Assembly: GCF_009915155.1 (NCBI RefSeq)
Contig: NZ_JAABLM010000005.1
Location: 62,001 to 126,000, forward strand
DNA from: Flavobacterium ichthyis
GTDB taxonomy: Bacteria; Bacteroidota; Bacteroidia; Flavobacteriales; Flavobacteriaceae
DNA: 64,000 bases
Reading direction: 5' to 3'
The notes beneath the pieces were generated by a model. It was not told where the DNA came from. It saw only the letters and a list, made by a program, of their open reading frames with translations, and did not search any database. Each line of letters begins with the position of its first letter. Position 1 is the stretch's first letter. The position numbers and the translations under genes were made by a program. This document shows, piece after piece, positions 50,798 to 59,755 of this stretch.

Positions 50798-53700
50798 ATG
50801 TACCTTATTTTCGATACTGAAACCACCGGACTTCCAAAGCGTTGGGACGCGCCAATTACTGATACCGACAACTGGCCAAGATGTATTCAAATTGCTTGGC
50901 AATTGCACGACCAGATGGGAAACCTCATCGAACATCAGGATTATTTGGTAAAACCGGACGGTTTCGACATTCCGTATGATGCCGAAAGAATTCACGGTAT
51001 TTCTACGGATTTAGCCGAAGAACAAGGTTTGCCTATTCAGGAAGTTTTGGCAAAATTCAACATTGCGCTTTCAAAGGCGAAATTTATTGTCGGGCAAAAC
51101 GTGGGCTTTGACGTCAACATTATGGGAAGCGAGTTCTACCGTTCGGGTGTAGCGAACCGTTTGCAGGAAATGCCTGTTTTGGACACTTGTACCGAATATA
51201 CGGCTGAACTTTTAAAACTTCCCGGAGGTCGAGGCGGAAAATTCAAACTGCCTACATTAACGGAGTTACACCAGTTTTTGTTTGGCGTTCCTTTTGCGGA
51301 AGCCCACAACGCAACTGCCGACGTGGAAGCCACCACTAGATGTTTTTTAGAATTAATTCGAAAAGAAGCTTTTACCAAAGAACAACTTGATGTTCCGGCC
51401 GATTATTTTAAAAATTTCAACGAGAATAATCCGAAGGAAATTCAGTTAATCGGGCTTCGCCACATTAATTTAAAGGCGGCTTCGGACGAAATTAGAAAAA
51501 GACTCGAGAAGTCGAAAGTTACCACTAACACTACAATTTCACAGGAAACTTTAGTTGATTTTGACAATGCTTCTTTTGCGCATTTGCACAATCATTCGCA
51601 GTTTTCGGTTTTGCAATCAACCATTGGCGTTAATGATTTGCTCAAAAATGCAGTAAAATATAAAATGCCGGCGGTTGCCATTACCGATACCGGAAATATG
51701 ATGGGTGCTTTTCAGTTTGTGAGTGCCGTGTTAAACCACAACAAAGCTGCTGAAGCCAAAAACAAAACGGCTCTTGAAAACGGTGAAGAACCACCAGAAA
51801 CGGTTGTAAAACCTATTGTGGGTTGTACTTTTAATATTTGCGAAGATCATACCGAAAAGACTAAAAAAGACAATGGTTATCAGGTGGTTTTTCTGGCAAA
51901 AAATAAAAACGGCTACCATAATTTGGCCAAAATGGCCTCCATTGCTTATACTGAAGGTTTTTATTATGTTCCGAGAATTAACAAATCGGTTGTAGAAAAA
52001 TACAAGGATGATGTGATTGTACTTTCCGGGAATTTGTACGGAGAAATCCCTTCAAAAATTTTAAATGTAGGTGAAAAACAAGCGGAAGAAGCTCTAATTT
52101 GGTGGAAAGATTTATTTGGCGAAGATTTTTACATCGAAATCATGCGCCACAATCAAGACGATGAAAACCGTGTGAACCAAACGCTGATTGCTTTGTCACA
52201 AAAATACAACGTCAAAACTGTTGCCACAAACAACACCTATTATATTTCCAAAGAAGACGCCAATGCTCACGATATTTTGCTTTGCGTAAAAGATGGCGAA
52301 AAACAAGCCACACCAATTGGTCGTGGTCGTGGTTACCGTTATGGCTTGCCGAATCAGGAATACTATTTCAAGTCGCAGGAAGAAATGAAGGCAATTTTTA
52401 AAGATTTGCCCGATGCGATTATTAATATTCAGGAAATTATTGATAAGGTCGAAAGTTACTCGCTTTACCGTGATGTATTGTTGCCAAAGTTCGATATTCC
52501 GCTCGAATTTAAAGTTCCCGAAGACGAACAAGATGGTGGCGTTCGAGGGGAAAATGCCTATTTGCGTCACCTCACGATGGTTGGCGCTCAAAAACGTTAT
52601 GGCGAAATCACACCGGAAATTCAGGAACGATTGGATTTTGAATTGCTTACTATTTCAAATTCTGGTTATCCGGGTTATTTTTTAATTGTGCAAGATTTCA
52701 TTGCCGAAGCCCGAAAAATGGACGTTTCGGTTGGTCCTGGTCGTGGTTCTGCAGCTGGTTCTGCGGTAGCGTATTGTTTGGGAATTACCAACATCGATCC
52801 CATCAAATACGACTTGCTTTTTGAGCGTTTCCTAAATCCGGATCGTGTGTCGATGCCCGATATTGATATCGATTTTGACGATGAAGGTCGCGGTCGCGTG
52901 ATGGAATATGTGATTCAAAAATATGGTAAAAGTCAGGTGGCCCAAATTATCACTTATGGTAAAATGGCAACAAAATCAGCCATTCGAGATACCGCACGTG
53001 TTTTAGATTTACCTCTTTTTGAAGCCGATAAAATTGCCAAATTAATTCCTGGGATGATGCCTTCCAAATGGAATTTGGCGCGTTTTTTATTAGAAGATGA
53101 AGGCGAAGTTCGAAAAGCATTAAAATCTTCGGATGAATTTGATCGTGTAAAAGAGTTGATTGCTATTGCTAAAGCCGAAGATTTGGCTGGAGAAACCATT
53201 CAGCAAGCAAAAGTTTTAGAAGGTTCACTTCGAAATACCGGAATTCATGCTTGTGGTGTGATTATTACACCAGACGATATTACCAATTTCGTTCCGGTTA
53301 CCACCGCAAAAGATTCTGAACTTTTCGTCACCCAATTTGACAACTCGGTTGCGGAAAGTGCCGGTTTGCTTAAAATGGATTTTTTGGGTTTGAAAACCCT
53401 TACCTTGATTAAAGATACCGTAAAACTGGTAAAATACCGAACCGGAATTGAACTCGATCCGGATACTTTTCCCATTGACGATCAAAAAACGTATGAGTTG
53501 TTCCAACGTGGCGAAACAGTTGGAATTTTCCAATACGAATCTCCCGGAATGCAGAAATACATGAAGGAATTAAAACCCAATGTTTTTGGAGATTTAATTG
53601 CCATGAATGCCTTGTATCGTCCGGGACCGTTAGAATATATTCCGTCTTTCGTCAGAAGAAAAAATGGCGAAGAAGAAATTACTTACGATTTAGATGCTTG

Positions 53701-55309
53701 CGAAGAATACCTTGCCGAAACCTACGGAATAACCGTTTATCAGGAACAGGTAATGCTTTTGTCGCAAAAATTAGCGAACTTTTCTAAAGGTGATGCTGAC
53801 GTTTTGCGAAAAGCAATGGGTAAAAAACAAAAAGAAGTGCTTGATAAAATGAAGTCAAAATTCATTGATCAAGCGATGGCAAATGGTCACGACGCTCAAA
53901 AATTAGATAAAATTTGGACGGATTGGGAAGCCTTTGCGAGTTATGCGTTCAACAAATCACATTCAACTTGCTACGCTTGGATTGCCTACCAAACTGCCTA
54001 TTTAAAAGCCCATTATCCGGCCGAATACATGGCGGCAGTCTTATCGAACAACATGAACGACATCAAGCAGGTTACTTTTTTTATGGAAGAATGTAAACGC
54101 ATGGGACTTCAGGTTTTAGGTCCGGATGTAAACGAGTCATTCCACAAATTTACGGTAAACGAAAATTACGCCATCCGCTTTGGAATGGGAGCGATTAAAG
54201 GCGTCGGTTCGGGAGCGGTTCAAACCATTGTAGAAAACAGAAAAAACGGAAAATACAAGTCGATTTTTGACTTGGCAAAACGCATTGACCTTCGTGCGGC
54301 AAATAAAAAAGCGATTGAAAATCTCGCATATGCAGGAGGATTTGATTGTTTCGAAAATACTCATAGAGCTCAATATTTCCATAACGACGGTGAAGGCGGA
54401 ATGTTTTTTGAAAAAGCCATGCGATATGGATCCAAGTTTCAGGAGAACGAAAATTCTGCGCAAGTAAGTCTTTTTGGCGAAGCCAGCGAAGTCGAAATTC
54501 CGGAACCGGTTGTGCCGTCTTGCGAAGAATGGAGCACGATGGAAAAATTGGCAAAGGAAAAAGAGGTAGTCGGGATTTATATTTCCGGACATCCTTTGGA
54601 CGATTACCGATTTGAGATGAAATATTTTTGCCCAACGAAACTGGAATCACTAAAAAATCTCGACCAACACGTGAATAAAAATGTGAGTTTCGGCGGCATT
54701 ATTACGGATGTTCAACACAGAGTTACCAAGCAAAACAAAGGTTGGGCAACATTTGTGCTGGAAGGCTACGATGAATCGTGCGAGTTCAGGATTTTTGGGG
54801 AAGAATATTTAAAGTTCCGTCATTTCTTAATTCCGAATAATTTTACATTTTTTAAAATTTTAGTTCGCGAAGGTTGGGCTAATGCCGAAACTGGTAAAAA
54901 AGGCGATCCGAGAATTCAATTTATTGAGGTAAAACAGTTGCAGGATATTATGGCTGCTTTCGCAAAAAAATTGATTATTCATTTGAATATAAAAGAATTA
55001 AATTCAGAAATAATTAGCAAATTGAGTGAAATTTTTCAAAACAATCGTGGCGAACACAACGTAGCATTTGAAGTTTTGGAAACTGAGAAAATAACGCGCG
55101 AAGTTTTTGAGGAAGTTCCCGAAGCCGAAATTTTGGAAGAAAATCCAGAAGATGAATTAGCCGAAAACGCAGTAGTAATTCCTACAATTGTGGAAGAAAC
55201 AAAAGTGATTACGTATCTTTCAATGCCAAGCCGGAAGTTGAAAATCAATATTTCGGGTGAATTGCTTGCCGAACTTGAAAAGTTGCAAGTAAACTTTAAG
55301 CTTAATTAA
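50798..55309 (+). CDS. dnaE: DNA polymerase III alpha subunit with fused N-terminal exonuclease
   Basis: 1503 residues. Residues 1 to about 185 are a DnaQ-like 3'-5' exonuclease: YLIFDTETTGLP (Exo I), VGQNVGFDVNIMG (Exo II) and HNATADVEATTRCF (Exo III). A PHP domain follows (HLHNHSQFSVLQ, about 260), then the polymerase core with GPGRGSAAGSAVAY and the catalytic Asp residues in PDIDIDFDDEGRG (about 686-698), the helix-hairpin-helix region around 1140, and an OB domain (VSFGGIITDVQHRVTKQ, about 1290). It replicates the chromosome. Proofreading in the same chain replaces a separate epsilon subunit, as in other Bacteroidota. Confidence 0.97.
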   Translation: MYLIFDTETTGLPKRWDAPITDTDNWPRCIQIAWQLHDQMGNLIEHQDYLVKPDGFDIPYDAERIHGISTDLAEEQGLPIQEVLAKFNIALSKAKFIVGQNVGFDVNIMGSEFYRSGVANRLQEMPVLDTCTEYTAELLKLPGGRGGKFKLPTLTELHQFLFGVPFAEAHNATADVEATTRCFLELIRKEAFTKEQLDVPADYFKNFNENNPKEIQLIGLRHINLKAASDEIRKRLEKSKVTTNTTISQETLVDFDNASFAHLHNHSQFSVLQSTIGVNDLLKNAVKYKMPAVAITDTGNMMGAFQFVSAVLNHNKAAEAKNKTALENGEEPPETVVKPIVGCTFNICEDHTEKTKKDNGYQVVFLAKNKNGYHNLAKMASIAYTEGFYYVPRINKSVVEKYKDDVIVLSGNLYGEIPSKILNVGEKQAEEALIWWKDLFGEDFYIEIMRHNQDDENRVNQTLIALSQKYNVKTVATNNTYYISKEDANAHDILLCVKDGEKQATPIGRGRGYRYGLPNQEYYFKSQEEMKAIFKDLPDAIINIQEIIDKVESYSLYRDVLLPKFDIPLEFKVPEDEQDGGVRGENAYLRHLTMVGAQKRYGEITPEIQERLDFELLTISNSGYPGYFLIVQDFIAEARKMDVSVGPGRGSAAGSAVAYCLGITNIDPIKYDLLFERFLNPDRVSMPDIDIDFDDEGRGRVMEYVIQKYGKSQVAQIITYGKMATKSAIRDTARVLDLPLFEADKIAKLIPGMMPSKWNLARFLLEDEGEVRKALKSSDEFDRVKELIAIAKAEDLAGETIQQAKVLEGSLRNTGIHACGVIITPDDITNFVPVTTAKDSELFVTQFDNSVAESAGLLKMDFLGLKTLTLIKDTVKLVKYRTGIELDPDTFPIDDQKTYELFQRGETVGIFQYESPGMQKYMKELKPNVFGDLIAMNALYRPGPLEYIPSFVRRKNGEEEITYDLDACEEYLAETYGITVYQEQVMLLSQKLANFSKGDADVLRKAMGKKQKEVLDKMKSKFIDQAMANGHDAQKLDKIWTDWEAFASYAFNKSHSTCYAWIAYQTAYLKAHYPAEYMAAVLSNNMNDIKQVTFFMEECKRMGLQVLGPDVNESFHKFTVNENYAIRFGMGAIKGVGSGAVQTIVENRKNGKYKSIFDLAKRIDLRAANKKAIENLAYAGGFDCFENTHRAQYFHNDGEGGMFFEKAMRYGSKFQENENSAQVSLFGEASEVEIPEPVVPSCEEWSTMEKLAKEKEVVGIYISGHPLDDYRFEMKYFCPTKLESLKNLDQHVNKNVSFGGIITDVQHRVTKQNKGWATFVLEGYDESCEFRIFGEEYLKFRHFLIPNNFTFFKILVREGWANAETGKKGDPRIQFIEVKQLQDIMAAFAKKLIIHLNIKELNSEIISKLSEIFQNNRGEHNVAFEVLETEKITREVFEEVPEAEILEENPEDELAENAVVIPTIVEETKVITYLSMPSRKLKINISGELLAELEKLQVNFKLN

Positions 55310-55436
55310 TCGCTTCATCTATAAAACTGTAAAAAAATTTCGGAATCGCTTTCCAAATTTTGATAAAAATAACATTTGATAATACACAAATAGCCAAAAC
55401 CAATTTTTGTTAACATTTATTATGACTTAATTTGGC

Positions 55437-55444
55437 TAAATTTG
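55437..55444 (+). promoter_or_regulatory. -7 promoter box TAAATTTG for trxA
   Basis: Exact TAnnTTTG, 26 bases before the ATG. Confidence 0.68.
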
Positions 55445-55470
55445 TACTTTAAACTAAAAACAAAAAATTT

Positions 55471-55788
55471 ATGGCACAAGCAATTACTGATGCAACTTTT
55501 GAAGAAGTTGTATTGAAATCAGACAAACCGGTTTTGGTAGATTTTTGGGCTGCTTGGTGTGGACCTTGCCGAATGGTAGGACCAATTATTGACCAAATTA
55601 GCGATGAATATGCCGGAAAAGCTGTTGTTGGAAAAGTAGATGTTGACGCAAATCAAGAATTTGCTGCAAAATATGGTGTGAGAAACATCCCAACTGTTTT
55701 GGTATTCCAAAATGGTGAAGTGGTAGGACGTCAAGTTGGCGTAGCACCAAAACAAAATTACACTGAAGCTCTCGATGCTTTATTGTAA
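55471..55788 (+). CDS. trxA: Thioredoxin
   Basis: 105 residues, the full classical thioredoxin. FWAAWCGPCRM holds the redox pair Cys30-Cys33; RNIPTVLVF carries the cis-Pro (about 73-75); VDVDANQEFAAKYGV is typical. Cytoplasmic dithiol reductant for ribonucleotide reductase, peroxiredoxins and others. Own promoter and terminator. Confidence 0.97.
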   Translation: MAQAITDATFEEVVLKSDKPVLVDFWAAWCGPCRMVGPIIDQISDEYAGKAVVGKVDVDANQEFAAKYGVRNIPTVLVFQNGEVVGRQVGVAPKQNYTEALDALL

Positions 55789-55804
55789 AATTATTTTCTA
55801 AAAT

Positions 55805-55836
55805 AAGAGAGGTTCAACATTTTGCTGAACCTCTCT
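55805..55836. terminator. Terminator between trxA and the next, convergent gene
   Basis: Perfect 12-bp arms aagagaggttca (55805-55816) and tgaacctctctt (55825-55836) followed by T; usable by both genes. Confidence 0.9.
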
Positions 55837-55840
55837 TTTT

Positions 55841-56140
55841 TTAATGCAACTCTAATTTTTTCATTACATCTGGAGATCTTCCGTCAATTTCCATGCCATT
55901 GGTCGTAATGAGAATTCCTTTCACGCCATCCACAGACTGAACACCATAAATGGTTGTATCTTGATCATGGTCGGCTTCGCTTTTGTGTTTCATAACTTCC
56001 AGAATCTCAAATTCTTCACATTTGTATTTAGCATCGCTAATCTTGAGGCAGTTTTCTTCAATTTGAAAATCTACCATGAAACCATTGTCTCGCAAATGCT
56101 GGATGGCTTCTAAAACTTGTGGGTTTTGGTGGTGGTTCAT
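55841..56140 (-). CDS. Small conserved-looking protein of unknown function
   Basis: 99 residues, soluble and acidic. An N-terminal helix (QNPQVLEAIQHLRDNGFMVDF) and a strand-rich remainder with DTTIYGVQSVDGVKGILITTNG. It resembles short Flavobacteriia proteins that are sometimes mislabelled phosphoribosylpyrophosphate synthetase; no PRPP-binding motif is present. 33 bases behind the LpxR-like gene, so possibly co-transcribed. Confidence 0.75.
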   Translation of the reverse strand: MNHHQNPQVLEAIQHLRDNGFMVDFQIEENCLKISDAKYKCEEFEILEVMKHKSEADHDQDTTIYGVQSVDGVKGILITTNGMEIDGRSPDVMKKLELH

Positions 56141-56173
56141 CTTTCCTTTTTCTTTTAAAGATAAGAAAAAAAA

Positions 56174-57112
56174 TTAGTAAATCAAGTAACTCGCACCAAT
56201 CGAACCATAGAAATAACCTTCAATCTTGTAGTTGCTAAGTTCTTTTCCGCGGTAAATAAAGAGATAATGTAAATTCCAATGATTGCTTCGGTAGCGTAAT
56301 CCGGCTTCAGCATTGAAGCGAAAAGGAATCAAATTGTAAGTTACCGGACTTTGATCGTTAAACAAGCTACCTTGAATGGTAGCGTCGTACAACTGATAAT
56401 TTAGTGAAGGATTAACATAAAAATAAAATTCTTTTTGGGTTTTGTAGGCTTCTTTTTCTCGTTGAAGTGAAGCATTTAGCAAATTTGACTCGTGCATGGG
56501 TAACAATTTTTTCCACAAAGCAAATCGTGCTATTGGTCCAGCAGAAATTTGTGTAAAAGCAGTTCCGGCAGAAACATTGGCTTTAGCCAAAAAATCAACA
56601 TCTTCACCCGAAGCTATCAATTTGGCGTAAACCGATTCTAACTGCAATACTAAAGTATTTTGAATTTGATATTGCCAACCCTCAACATTTTTGTAACCAA
56701 AAGTTTTGTGAAATAATTTCTGAAAATCCTCGGCTCCAGAAGCCGGACCAATCACGCCAGCTTGTGTTCCAATTTTAAAATAACTTTGATTTTGATAAAA
56801 TTTAGAAGAAGCAAATTCGCCATATAAAAATCCTGCAAACGGACGGTCATGTTTTCGGATGTCAGCGGCTTCAACGGTATAGGGATTGTAAATTTTTTGT
56901 CCGAAATGGAATTCGGTTGTTTGTTTTAAAATTTCCTCCGAAGGAATTTCATTGAGATACCGGTAAAAAATATCTATTCCGCTGGTATAATAACGATCAT
57001 AAACGGATGATGTAAACAAATCATTGTCAACGGCAATACCAATTTCTGCTCGATGTTGCGCAAAAGTAGAGGTGAAAAAAATCAGTAGAAAATGGGGAAT
57101 TTTCTTGCGCAT
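56174..57112 (-). CDS. LpxR-like lipid A deacylase family (DUF2219)
   Basis: 312 residues. Signal peptide ending TSTFAQ; then EIGIAVDNDLFTSSVYDRYYTSGIDIFYRYL, the family's N-terminal stretch with the conserved Asn-Asp, and FGQKIYNPYTVEAADIRKHDRPFAGFLYGEF, as in LpxR, a 12-strand outer-membrane barrel that removes the 3'-acyloxyacyl chains of lipid A. Residues after about 150 alternate as barrel strands, ending in Tyr. Whether this member is an active deacylase cannot be told; it may modify lipid A. Next to mtgA and FAD genes in one direction. Confidence 0.85.
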   Translation of the reverse strand: MRKKIPHFLLIFFTSTFAQHRAEIGIAVDNDLFTSSVYDRYYTSGIDIFYRYLNEIPSEEILKQTTEFHFGQKIYNPYTVEAADIRKHDRPFAGFLYGEFASSKFYQNQSYFKIGTQAGVIGPASGAEDFQKLFHKTFGYKNVEGWQYQIQNTLVLQLESVYAKLIASGEDVDFLAKANVSAGTAFTQISAGPIARFALWKKLLPMHESNLLNASLQREKEAYKTQKEFYFYVNPSLNYQLYDATIQGSLFNDQSPVTYNLIPFRFNAEAGLRYRSNHWNLHYLFIYRGKELSNYKIEGYFYGSIGASYLIY

Positions 57113-57117
57113 TTTAT

Positions 57118-57795
57118 TTAATAATCGAGTTTTACGTAACGCATGTGACGCATAATTCTGGATTTTCGTTTTTCGATATATCCGGAAGAATTGCTGGCTT
57201 TGTATTTTCTAGGATTGGGCAAAATGGCGGCAACTCCGGCAGCTTCGCGTTTGCTAACCTGATCCGCATTTTTATGGTACCAATGTTGTGAAGCCGCTTG
57301 AACGCCGTAAACGCCATTACCCATTTCAATGCTGTTGAGGTACACTTCCATGATGCGTTCTTTGCTCCAAAAAATTTCGATTAAAACGGTAAAATAAGCT
57401 TCCAGACCTTTGCGTAAATAACTTCGGCCTTGCCATAGAAAAACATTTTTGGCGGTTTGTTGGGAAATCGTGCTGCCGCCTTTTAGTTTTTTTCCTTTTG
57501 CATTATTTTTAAATGCTTTTTGAATGGCATTAAAATCGAAACCATGATGATCGATAAACGTAGCATCTTCGCTGGCAATTACCGCTTTTGGATAATTTTC
57601 TGACATTTCATCGAGCGAAATCCAATCATGGCTGCAAGTCATTTCTTTTCCGTCAGCTTTTTGTTCCAAAGCACGAATTCCCATCAATGGCGTAAAAGGA
57701 ACCGGAACGTATTTGAACAAAATCACAAAAAACACCGACACGCCCATAAACCAAAGGGCACATTTCCATAAAAATTTAAAAATTTTGCGAAGCAT
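57118..57795 (-). CDS. mtgA: Monofunctional peptidoglycan glycosyltransferase
   Basis: 225 residues. One N-terminal membrane helix (LWFMGVSVFFVILFKYVPVP). The GT51 motifs are clear: AVIASEDATFIDHHGFD with catalytic Glu76, KLKGGSTISQQTAKNVFLW, RKGLEAYFTVLIEIFWSKERIMEVYLN and GVYGVQAASQHWY. It polymerizes lipid II into glycan strands without a transpeptidase domain. Five bases separate it from the LpxR-like gene downstream and 11 from the FAD oxidoreductase upstream, so they form one operon. Confidence 0.95.
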   Translation of the reverse strand: MLRKIFKFLWKCALWFMGVSVFFVILFKYVPVPFTPLMGIRALEQKADGKEMTCSHDWISLDEMSENYPKAVIASEDATFIDHHGFDFNAIQKAFKNNAKGKKLKGGSTISQQTAKNVFLWQGRSYLRKGLEAYFTVLIEIFWSKERIMEVYLNSIEMGNGVYGVQAASQHWYHKNADQVSKREAAGVAAILPNPRKYKASNSSGYIEKRKSRIMRHMRYVKLDY

Positions 57796-57806
57796 AAATT
57801 ATAATT

Positions 57807-58925
57807 TTAAACCAAATCTGCGAGTTCTTTACCAATGATACTTCCAATGGCAACTCCCATTCCTCCTAACCTCACGCCACAAAAAACATTTTCTGAGAGT
57901 TGGCGAACAATAGGATTTTTGCCCGAACCCATTCCCATGATGCCGCTCCAGCGGTGTTCGATTTCGAAAGACTGGTTTGGCAAAATTACTTCTTTTAAAA
58001 TTGCTTCAAGCTTGTTTTGTATTATTTCTGTTTCACCAAATTGTGTGGTGGTTTCTCCTTCAAAATCTACGTTTCTGGCACCACCAAAAAGAATTCTGTC
58101 GCCAATATTTCTAAAATAATAAAAACCTTCGTCAATGTGAAACGTTCCTTTGAGGTCGAGATTTTCGATAGGTTTGGTGATTAAAACCTGTGCTCTTGCG
58201 GGTTTTACTTCGCCATTGGTGAGCTGCGAAGCAAAACCATTGGTGGCAAACAATATTTTTTTGGTGTAAAAACTCACATCATTAGTCAGAACTTCAACGC
58301 CATTATTGGTTTCGGTAAATTGGGAAACGGTTTGGTTATTAAGGATGAAAATATTTTCTTGAGCCGCTAATTTTAAAAAAACCTGCATCATGTTTCCAGT
58401 GTCAATTTGACCTTCAAAAGGATTAAAAATCAAGGTTTCGTGAATATTTCCAAAATTGAATCGGTCGATTTGTTTATTGAAAACATCCGTTTTAAAAATC
58501 GGGCGAAGCAACTCATTTACAAAAGGCATTTTTTGCAAACATTCCTGAAAATGACTTTCGTTTTCTTTGAAAAAAAGTTCGTAACCGCCGTAAGGCTTGA
58601 AATCTAAGGTTTGGTCGCCAATTTTTTTGCGAAGCAATGCCAAACCTTCCCAACGTTTTTTAATGAGTTGCAAAACTTCTTCTTCGGAGTGGTTTTTTAA
58701 ATCGGCAATAATTTCTGAAAGACTTCCGAAACAAGCAAAACCAGCATTTTTGGTGCTGGCTCCTTGAGGTAAAAATCCTTTTTCGAGGATGATGATTTTG
58801 GCGGAAGGAAATTTTTCGCGCAATCGCAAAGCGGCGTTTATGCCCACAATCCCTGAACCTACAATGGTAAAATCGACGTTGGAAAACCAGTTTTTGAGTT
58901 CCCAGAAACTTAAATTTGCCTGCAT
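57807..58925 (-). CDS. FAD-dependent oxidoreductase, DAO family
   Basis: 372 residues. FTIVGSGIVGINAALRLREKFPSAKIIILEKG (about 20-51) is the FAD dinucleotide motif with Gly-x-Gly-x-x-Gly; GASTKNAGFACFG is the DAO signature; HRWSGIMGMGSGKNPIVRQL and GVRLGGMGVAIGSIIGKEL close the FAD site at the C-terminus. The family oxidizes amines or amino acids (glycine oxidase, gamma-glutamylputrescine oxidase). Substrate unknown. First gene of the operon with mtgA. Confidence 0.9.
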   Translation of the reverse strand: MQANLSFWELKNWFSNVDFTIVGSGIVGINAALRLREKFPSAKIIILEKGFLPQGASTKNAGFACFGSLSEIIADLKNHSEEEVLQLIKKRWEGLALLRKKIGDQTLDFKPYGGYELFFKENESHFQECLQKMPFVNELLRPIFKTDVFNKQIDRFNFGNIHETLIFNPFEGQIDTGNMMQVFLKLAAQENIFILNNQTVSQFTETNNGVEVLTNDVSFYTKKILFATNGFASQLTNGEVKPARAQVLITKPIENLDLKGTFHIDEGFYYFRNIGDRILFGGARNVDFEGETTTQFGETEIIQNKLEAILKEVILPNQSFEIEHRWSGIMGMGSGKNPIVRQLSENVFCGVRLGGMGVAIGSIIGKELADLV

Positions 58926-58983
58926 TATTTTATGTTTACTGAATGTAAAAAAGCCAAAAAATTACTGAAACAAAAATGGTTTT

Positions 58984-59025
58984 TTTATCGATTACTTCTG
59001 GTCTAAACCCGAGGTAATCGATAAA
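58984..59025. repeat. Solo hairpin related to copies C and D
   Basis: Arms tttatcgattacttc (58984-58998) and gaggtaatcgataaa (59011-59025), 15 positions with one G-U, 12-base loop. The sequence matches the central hairpins of copies C and D but lacks the conserved arms. It lies downstream of the DedA gene (minus strand), where it may also end its transcript. Confidence 0.8.
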
Positions 59026-59051
59026 ATTCACTACCCTTTCGTGGCTCAAAA

Positions 59052-59750
59052 TTATTCTGCTTCAGGATCTTTTTTGATGGTGGTTTTTTTCTTGATATAA
59101 TTGAGAATCAAAGGAACGGTGGTGATGGCAACGATTCCCAAAACGATGAATTCGATGTGGGCTTTGAGGTCAATTTGAAATTTTTCCAAGAAAAATCCGT
59201 ACAAATAATGTCCGGCAAATACCAGCGAAAACGCCCACAAAACAGAACTTACGATGTTGTAGAACATAAATTTTTTCTTTTCCATTTGTACGATTCCGGC
59301 TACAATTGGAGCAAAAGTTCTAATAATAGGCACGAAACGCGCAAAAATTATGGCACGACCGCCGTGTTTTTCAAAAAATTCTCTCGATTCGATTAGGTAT
59401 TTTTTCTTGAACCAAAAAGTGTCTTTTTTGTTGTACAAATAATACCCACTTTTGGCACCAAACCAATAACCAAAGGTGTTCCCTATGATTCCCGCAATAG
59501 CAATAAGTGTGGATAAAATGGTCACGTTTACCAATCCGGAATTGACGGTGAAAAGTGTGGAAACGAGTTCGCTGCTGTAAATTCCCGAAAGGAAAAGCAA
59601 ACTGTCTCCGGGAAGAAAAAATCCTGCAAAAAGTCCGGTTTCGGCAAAAACGATGAAAAGCACCACGTAAATCCCAATAGGAACTCCCGATACTTTTAGA
59701 TTGATGTAAAACTCAGGATTGAGTAGTTGAAGCCAGTCGAAATTTTCCAT
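59052..59750 (-). CDS. DedA-family membrane protein
   Basis: 232 residues, five or six hydrophobic segments. GLFAGFFLPGDSLLFLSGIYSS and GNTFGYWFGAKSGYYLY, then FEKHGGRAIIFARFVPIIRTFAPIVAGIVQM is the DedA signature with the two conserved arginines. DedA proteins include undecaprenyl-phosphate translocases and support membrane homeostasis. It lies 5 bases behind the symporter gene, so they are co-transcribed. Confidence 0.93.
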   Translation of the reverse strand: MENFDWLQLLNPEFYINLKVSGVPIGIYVVLFIVFAETGLFAGFFLPGDSLLFLSGIYSSELVSTLFTVNSGLVNVTILSTLIAIAGIIGNTFGYWFGAKSGYYLYNKKDTFWFKKKYLIESREFFEKHGGRAIIFARFVPIIRTFAPIVAGIVQMEKKKFMFYNIVSSVLWAFSLVFAGHYLYGFFLEKFQIDLKAHIEFIVLGIVAITTVPLILNYIKKKTTIKKDPEAE

Positions 59751-59755
59751 TTTGT

